8,787 nucleotides of DNA from Draconibacterium orientale (GTDB lineage: Bacteria > Bacteroidota > Bacteroidia > Bacteroidales > UBA12170). The stretch covers positions 1 through 8,787 of the forward strand of contig DYSK01000091.1 in NCBI GenBank assembly GCA_020718315.1, read 5' to 3'. The notes beneath the pieces are model-generated. The model searched no databases. It saw only the letters and a list, made by a program, of their open reading frames with translations, and was not told the DNA's origin. Positions within the stretch are counted from its first letter, which is position 1, and each line of letters begins with the position of its first letter. Positions 4,864 through 8,787 of this stretch are shown here, piece after piece. The position numbers were made by a program, and so were the translations under genes.

Positions 4864-7800
4864 TTAAAAATATTTTTCTATTTTTTCAATCAGCTCACGT
4901 TTACTTATTGGTTTCGAAATATAATCATTACACCCGGCGGCTAACGCTTTTTGCTCATCACCTTCCAATGCAAAGGCAGTTTGAGCGATAATAATAACAT
5001 CCTTATTAAATTGCCGTATTAGCTGAGTGGCTTCGTAACCGTTCAAATCTGGCAATTGTATATCCATGAGCACCAATTTGATATCCGAATTCTGGCGACA
5101 AATCTCCACGGCTTCTTTTCCGGATTTAGCTACGAGTATTTCGTCACTTAGTTTTTTCAAAATAAGCGTGAGTAAATATTCCGACGCCTCGTCATCTTCG
5201 GTAATTAATATTTTCATAGCCCATTTTTTTGTTTGCTTTGGTTGAATTTCTATCATTTCAGTATTTTTACTATCCATTATATTGCTATATGGCAGCGTGA
5301 AATAAAAGGTAGAACCCAATCCTAGTTCACTTCGAACGCCTATTTTTCCTCCGAGCATAATCACATATGCTTTGGAAATGGCCAATCCAAGTCCGGCTCC
5401 TTGCAAGGCTTGCTTATCTTCCAAATCGGCTTGAATAAATCGCTCGAAAATAGCTTCTTGCCGATCGAATGGGATTCCAATTCCGCTGTCTTTCACATAA
5501 AATTCCAATTCGGTCAATTCTGATTCGTTCGCTGAAGTTGGAAATTTACCCTCAGATTCTGATATTTTTAATCTGCATCCAAATTCAATGCTTCCGTGGT
5601 TTGTATATTTCAGGGCATTTTTAATCAGGTTCACAAAAATGGCATAAAATTTATCGCGATCGGTTGTTAAAATTATTTCTTTCTCAAAAAATTCATTTCT
5701 TATGCCAAAATGAAGACCTCTGGTTTCTGCTTCGGGCTTGAAGAAAGAGAATAATTCTTTAAAATACTCATTAACATTTACTTTTGATATATAAACTTTC
5801 ATTTGCCCCGATTCTATTTTAGAAATATCAACAATATCGTTGATAATGGAAAGCATCCTTCGGCCACTTTTATCAATTATTTCCACAAATTGTTGTCGTT
5901 CATTGTTTGTTATCTCCTTTTCTTTAAGCAATTGTGTAAACCCGAGTATTCCGTTCATTGGCGTACGAATTTCGTGACTCATATTGGCGAGGAATGCCGA
6001 TTTTAATTTATCACTTTCTTCGGCTTTTTCTTTTGCTTCTTTCAGATTAGCAACAAGCACATGACGTTCCATGATTTTCCATACGCTACCCATGAGTAGA
6101 TTCAATTGTCGAATATCGGAATTGTTGTAATCTTCGATTTTGTTTGCAACGCCCACTACAGCAACAATTTTATTTTCCGAAAACAGAGGAATAGTTAAAA
6201 ACTTGAACAATTTTACATGACCTTCTGGAGTTCCTTTTTTATAATTACTTTCGGCTTGATAATCATTGATAATGATTGGGTTCCGTTGCCTAACGGCTTC
6301 TCCCCAACAGCCGATTTTAGTTAAATCGTATACGGTTTGGATTTCTTTGACTTCACACTTTGGCATCACCTCTTTCGACCACGAATTAAGCGTAAATTGC
6401 TGTGTAGTTTCATTGTAAAAATAAATATAGCCTATTTTACTAGACGTCATTTTGATGGCTTCGGCTAAAGCAAAATCCAATAATTGCTGTACAGAATCGG
6501 CCGGATAATCTGAAATCCTGAGCAAACTTTCCAATCGTTCGTTGTTCAATTCAATTTCAGCTTTCTGAATAGCGATCCTTTTTTCACTTTCTTCGGCTCT
6601 TTCTTTGGCTTTAACGAGTTCCAAGTCATATTTCTTTTTTTCTGTTATATCTTCTTTAATGGCCAGAAAATGTGTAATTTCCTGTTCCTCATTAAATACG
6701 GGCGAAATTAAGGCCGACTCCCAGTATAATTCTCCATTTTTCTTTTTGTTATGAAAAACGCCTTTCCATTCTTTTCCCGAAAAAATGGTTTTCCAAAGTA
6801 GCGAATATTCGCTCGAAGGAGTTTCGCCTGTACTTAATACGCTTGGGTTTAGTTCTAAAACTTCCTCTAACGTATAACCCGTCAAAGCACAAAATTTTGC
6901 ATTTACGTATTCAATTTTTCCGCTTGTATCAGTAATAACAATAGAAGCAGGGCTTTGTTCCACGGCCTGCGAAAGTTTACGCAAAGCTTCCTCGGCTTTT
7001 TTGCGAGCCGTAATATCCACTATATAAACTCTTATCATATTCAGATTTCCCGCCTCGCTGAATATACCAACAACATTTAGAATCACATTTAGCATTTTGC
7101 CTTGGAGTGTTAGCAATTGCAGTTCGTAATTTTCTATTTTTTCGTTGGCTCTTACTTGCTTGAGCAGTAGTTTCTGATCGTCCTGATTACTATATAGTTT
7201 ATTGGAATTAAAGTGAATTGCAGAAGATTTTTGCTTAAAACCAAATAATTCGACGAAAGTTTTGTTACAGCTAATAATTTCTCCTTCAGCGGTAGCAAGG
7301 TAATCAGCCGAAATATTGTTTTCAAAATAGGCTTCCAATTCGTCTATTTTTTGTTGTAATAATTCTTCGTTTTTTCGCGCCGGTGTTACATCTCTTTGAA
7401 TTCCAAAATGCCCTATAATGCGTTTTTGCAAATCGTATATACAAATATAATCTCCTTCAACTATCATATCGCTTCCATCAAATTTCTTTTCGATGGTATC
7501 GATATGCAATTTTCCGGCATCAAAAAAGTCGCTCCATAATTGTTTTCCATACGCAAGATTATGGGCATAAAAATCAGCCGGTGTTAAACCTATAAATTGC
7601 TCCTCATTTGCAGCATATTGATCGAGCATGGCTTGATTTATTTTTGTAATGCGCTGATGTTTAAATGTATAATCGATTACTTTTTCCTTATCGACAGAAT
7701 CATTCCATTCAACCGCTTCATCGAGCATCATAAAAAAGAATCCATCGAGCGATTGCGAAAAGAAAAGCGAAAGCCGTGTTTCGCTTTCTTTTAATTTAAT

Positions 7801-8787
7801 TTCGGCCAATTTTCGTTCCGTATTATCAATAGCCATTCCTCCTACCCAACTTTGGTTGTTCGATAATTGCAAAGGAAATTTAAAAACTAAGGACTCGTGC
7901 AGATTTCCGTCTTTATCATAAACCTGTTCTTCTGTTTCAAATACATCATTCCTTAAAAGAGCAAGCCGATCATTTTCTTGTATAATTTTGGCGGTTTTGT
8001 TGTCCCAGATATCAAAATCATTTTTACCCAAAATTTCATGTAGAGCTATGTTTTGCTGCTTTTCGAAAGCACGATTTATAAAAGTGTAATTCAAATCTTT
8101 GTCTTTTATCCAAGCCAAAGCCGATGTGCTATTCATAAATTTTTTAAAAATTTCATGACTTTCGCGCAACTGCTCATCAGACCTTTTAAGTTGGTTTATA
8201 TCCACAAATATTCCCTGCAAATGAGTGGCCTTATTCTCAGCATTCCGACGAACAAATAATTGATCCTGTATCCAGTGTAACACACCAGATTTGTCAACAA
8301 TTCGGTATTCAAGCATAAATGATGGCGCATTGACAACTAGCTGACTTTCTAATTCCCTAAATACACTCTCCCGATCATTTGCGAAAATAATTTCTGAAAA
8401 AGTTAATCCGGATTTAAGAAATTCGTGCGAGTGATAGCCGTATTGCAAAATGTTTTCGGAAATAAATTCCACAGGCCACTTCTCTTCAATTCTTAAAAGA
8501 TAGGCCACTGATTTGCTTTTATTTACTATAAATTCAAGCTCTTGCAATCGAGTATTGAGCGCACATAATTCTTTTGTAATCCTTTCTTTTTCAATTTTGT
8601 CAATATATGATTTTGTGGTATCTTGACCTATACTAACCGTACCAATAATTTCGTTCCGGTTGTTGCGCAGGATTGAATTATTCCAAGTTATATAACGCAA
8701 TTCGCCATTTTTTAAATAAATTGGATTTTCGTAGTTCTCAACGATTATTCCCTTTACCAAACCACTCAAGAATTCGTTCAAAACTTC
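4864..8787 (-). CDS. Multi-PAS/GAF hybrid histidine kinase (5' end outside window)
   Basis: Sensor kinase with a C-terminal receiver, at least 1307 residues here. The frame is open to the right edge, and the TTG at 8781 is most likely an internal Leu, so the true start lies outside. Numbering from that codon: PAS C-terminal part about 1-58, then PAS regions about 78-200, 210-330, 335-470, 476-595 and 601-720, each ending in a DIT-type linker such as VDITARKKAEE. A GAF domain spans about 750-908 (CWGEAVRQRNPIIINDY). HisKA has the phospho-acceptor His936 in NMSHEIRTPMNG. HATPase spans about 1035-1160 with Asn1055 in NLIKNALKY, DSGIGIP, and GAGLGLA. The receiver, 1189-1305, has acidic EDD, phospho-acceptor Asp1240 in LMDIQLPD, a Thr in AQTAFA, and Lys in SKPIS. 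All catalytic residues are present. No membrane segment or output domain is seen in the visible part, so the ligand and downstream partner are unknown; a phosphorelay through a separate protein is possible. Confidence 0.95.
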   Translation of the reverse strand, partial: EVLNEFLSGLVKGIIVENYENPIYLKNGELRYITWNNSILRNNRNEIIGTVSIGQDTTKSYIDKIEKERITKELCALNTRLQELEFIVNKSKSVAYLLRIEEKWPVEFISENILQYGYHSHEFLKSGLTFSEIIFANDRESVFRELESQLVVNAPSFMLEYRIVDKSGVLHWIQDQLFVRRNAENKATHLQGIFVDINQLKRSDEQLRESHEIFKKFMNSTSALAWIKDKDLNYTFINRAFEKQQNIALHEILGKNDFDIWDNKTAKIIQENDRLALLRNDVFETEEQVYDKDGNLHESLVFKFPLQLSNNQSWVGGMAIDNTERKLAEIKLKESETRLSLFFSQSLDGFFFMMLDEAVEWNDSVDKEKVIDYTFKHQRITKINQAMLDQYAANEEQFIGLTPADFYAHNLAYGKQLWSDFFDAGKLHIDTIEKKFDGSDMIVEGDYICIYDLQKRIIGHFGIQRDVTPARKNEELLQQKIDELEAYFENNISADYLATAEGEIISCNKTFVELFGFKQKSSAIHFNSNKLYSNQDDQKLLLKQVRANEKIENYELQLLTLQGKMLNVILNVVGIFSEAGNLNMIRVYIVDITARKKAEEALRKLSQAVEQSPASIVITDTSGKIEYVNAKFCALTGYTLEEVLELNPSVLSTGETPSSEYSLLWKTIFSGKEWKGVFHNKKKNGELYWESALISPVFNEEQEITHFLAIKEDITEKKKYDLELVKAKERAEESEKRIAIQKAEIELNNERLESLLRISDYPADSVQQLLDFALAEAIKMTSSKIGYIYFYNETTQQFTLNSWSKEVMPKCEVKEIQTVYDLTKIGCWGEAVRQRNPIIINDYQAESNYKKGTPEGHVKLFKFLTIPLFSENKIVAVVGVANKIEDYNNSDIRQLNLLMGSVWKIMERHVLVANLKEAKEKAEESDKLKSAFLANMSHEIRTPMNGILGFTQLLKEKEITNNERQQFVEIIDKSGRRMLSIINDIVDISKIESGQMKVYISKVNVNEYFKELFSFFKPEAETRGLHFGIRNEFFEKEIILTTDRDKFYAIFVNLIKNALKYTNHGSIEFGCRLKISESEGKFPTSANESELTELEFYVKDSGIGIPFDRQEAIFERFIQADLEDKQALQGAGLGLAISKAYVIMLGGKIGVRSELGLGSTFYFTLPYSNIMDSKNTEMIEIQPKQTKKWAMKILITEDDEASEYLLTLILKKLSDEILVAKSGKEAVEICRQNSDIKLVLMDIQLPDLNGYEATQLIRQFNKDVIIIAQTAFALEGDEQKALAAGCNDYISKPISKRELIEKIEKYF

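Overview
The window most likely comes from a member of the Bacteroidota. Three things suggest this: promoters of the TTTG / TAnnTTTG type, a dipeptidyl-peptidase IV-like S9 peptidase, and a stand-alone RapZ C-terminal domain beside an aminoglycoside-phosphotransferase-like kinase. Coding DNA is moderately AT-rich and the single large intergenic region is extremely AT-rich. No genus is claimed.

Layout. Bases 3-2138 (+) hold the 3' part of a DPP IV-family serine peptidase that runs in from the left edge. It ends at a strong hairpin terminator (2155-2192), which also sits at the end of a convergent operon. That operon is on the minus strand and is read from 4257 down to 2194. It contains an APH-fold small-molecule kinase, a RapZ C-terminal-domain protein 2 nt later, and a six-helix membrane protein shaped like a cation diffusion facilitator (CDF) but without its metal ligands. 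The last two genes overlap. Bases 4864-8787 (-) hold most of a large hybrid histidine kinase (several PAS domains, GAF, HisKA, HATPase, receiver) that runs off the right edge.

The 606-nt gap between the histidine kinase and the operon (4258-4863) is the most unusual part. It contains three tandem copies, about 134 nt apart, of a nearly invariant 66-nt core. Read on the minus strand, each copy is a complete small transcription unit: a Bacteroidota-type promoter, about 35 nt of conserved unpaired sequence, a 10-bp hairpin, and 7-9 U residues. The only differences in the core outside the A-tract and its edge are two C/T changes. Both keep base pairing in the minus-strand RNA (G-U versus A-U) and would break it in the plus-strand RNA. 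I interpret the block as three tandem paralogous small RNA genes of about 65 nt, which I cannot assign to a known family. The promoter of the kinase operon begins inside the terminator of the last copy, so the RNA block and the operon share DNA.

Working together (inference). In proteobacterial RapZ the C-terminal domain senses glucosamine-6-phosphate, and some APH-like kinases phosphorylate amino sugars. The operon may therefore link sugar phosphorylation to sensing, possibly at the cell envelope. A functional link to the small RNAs or the histidine kinase is suggested only by position.
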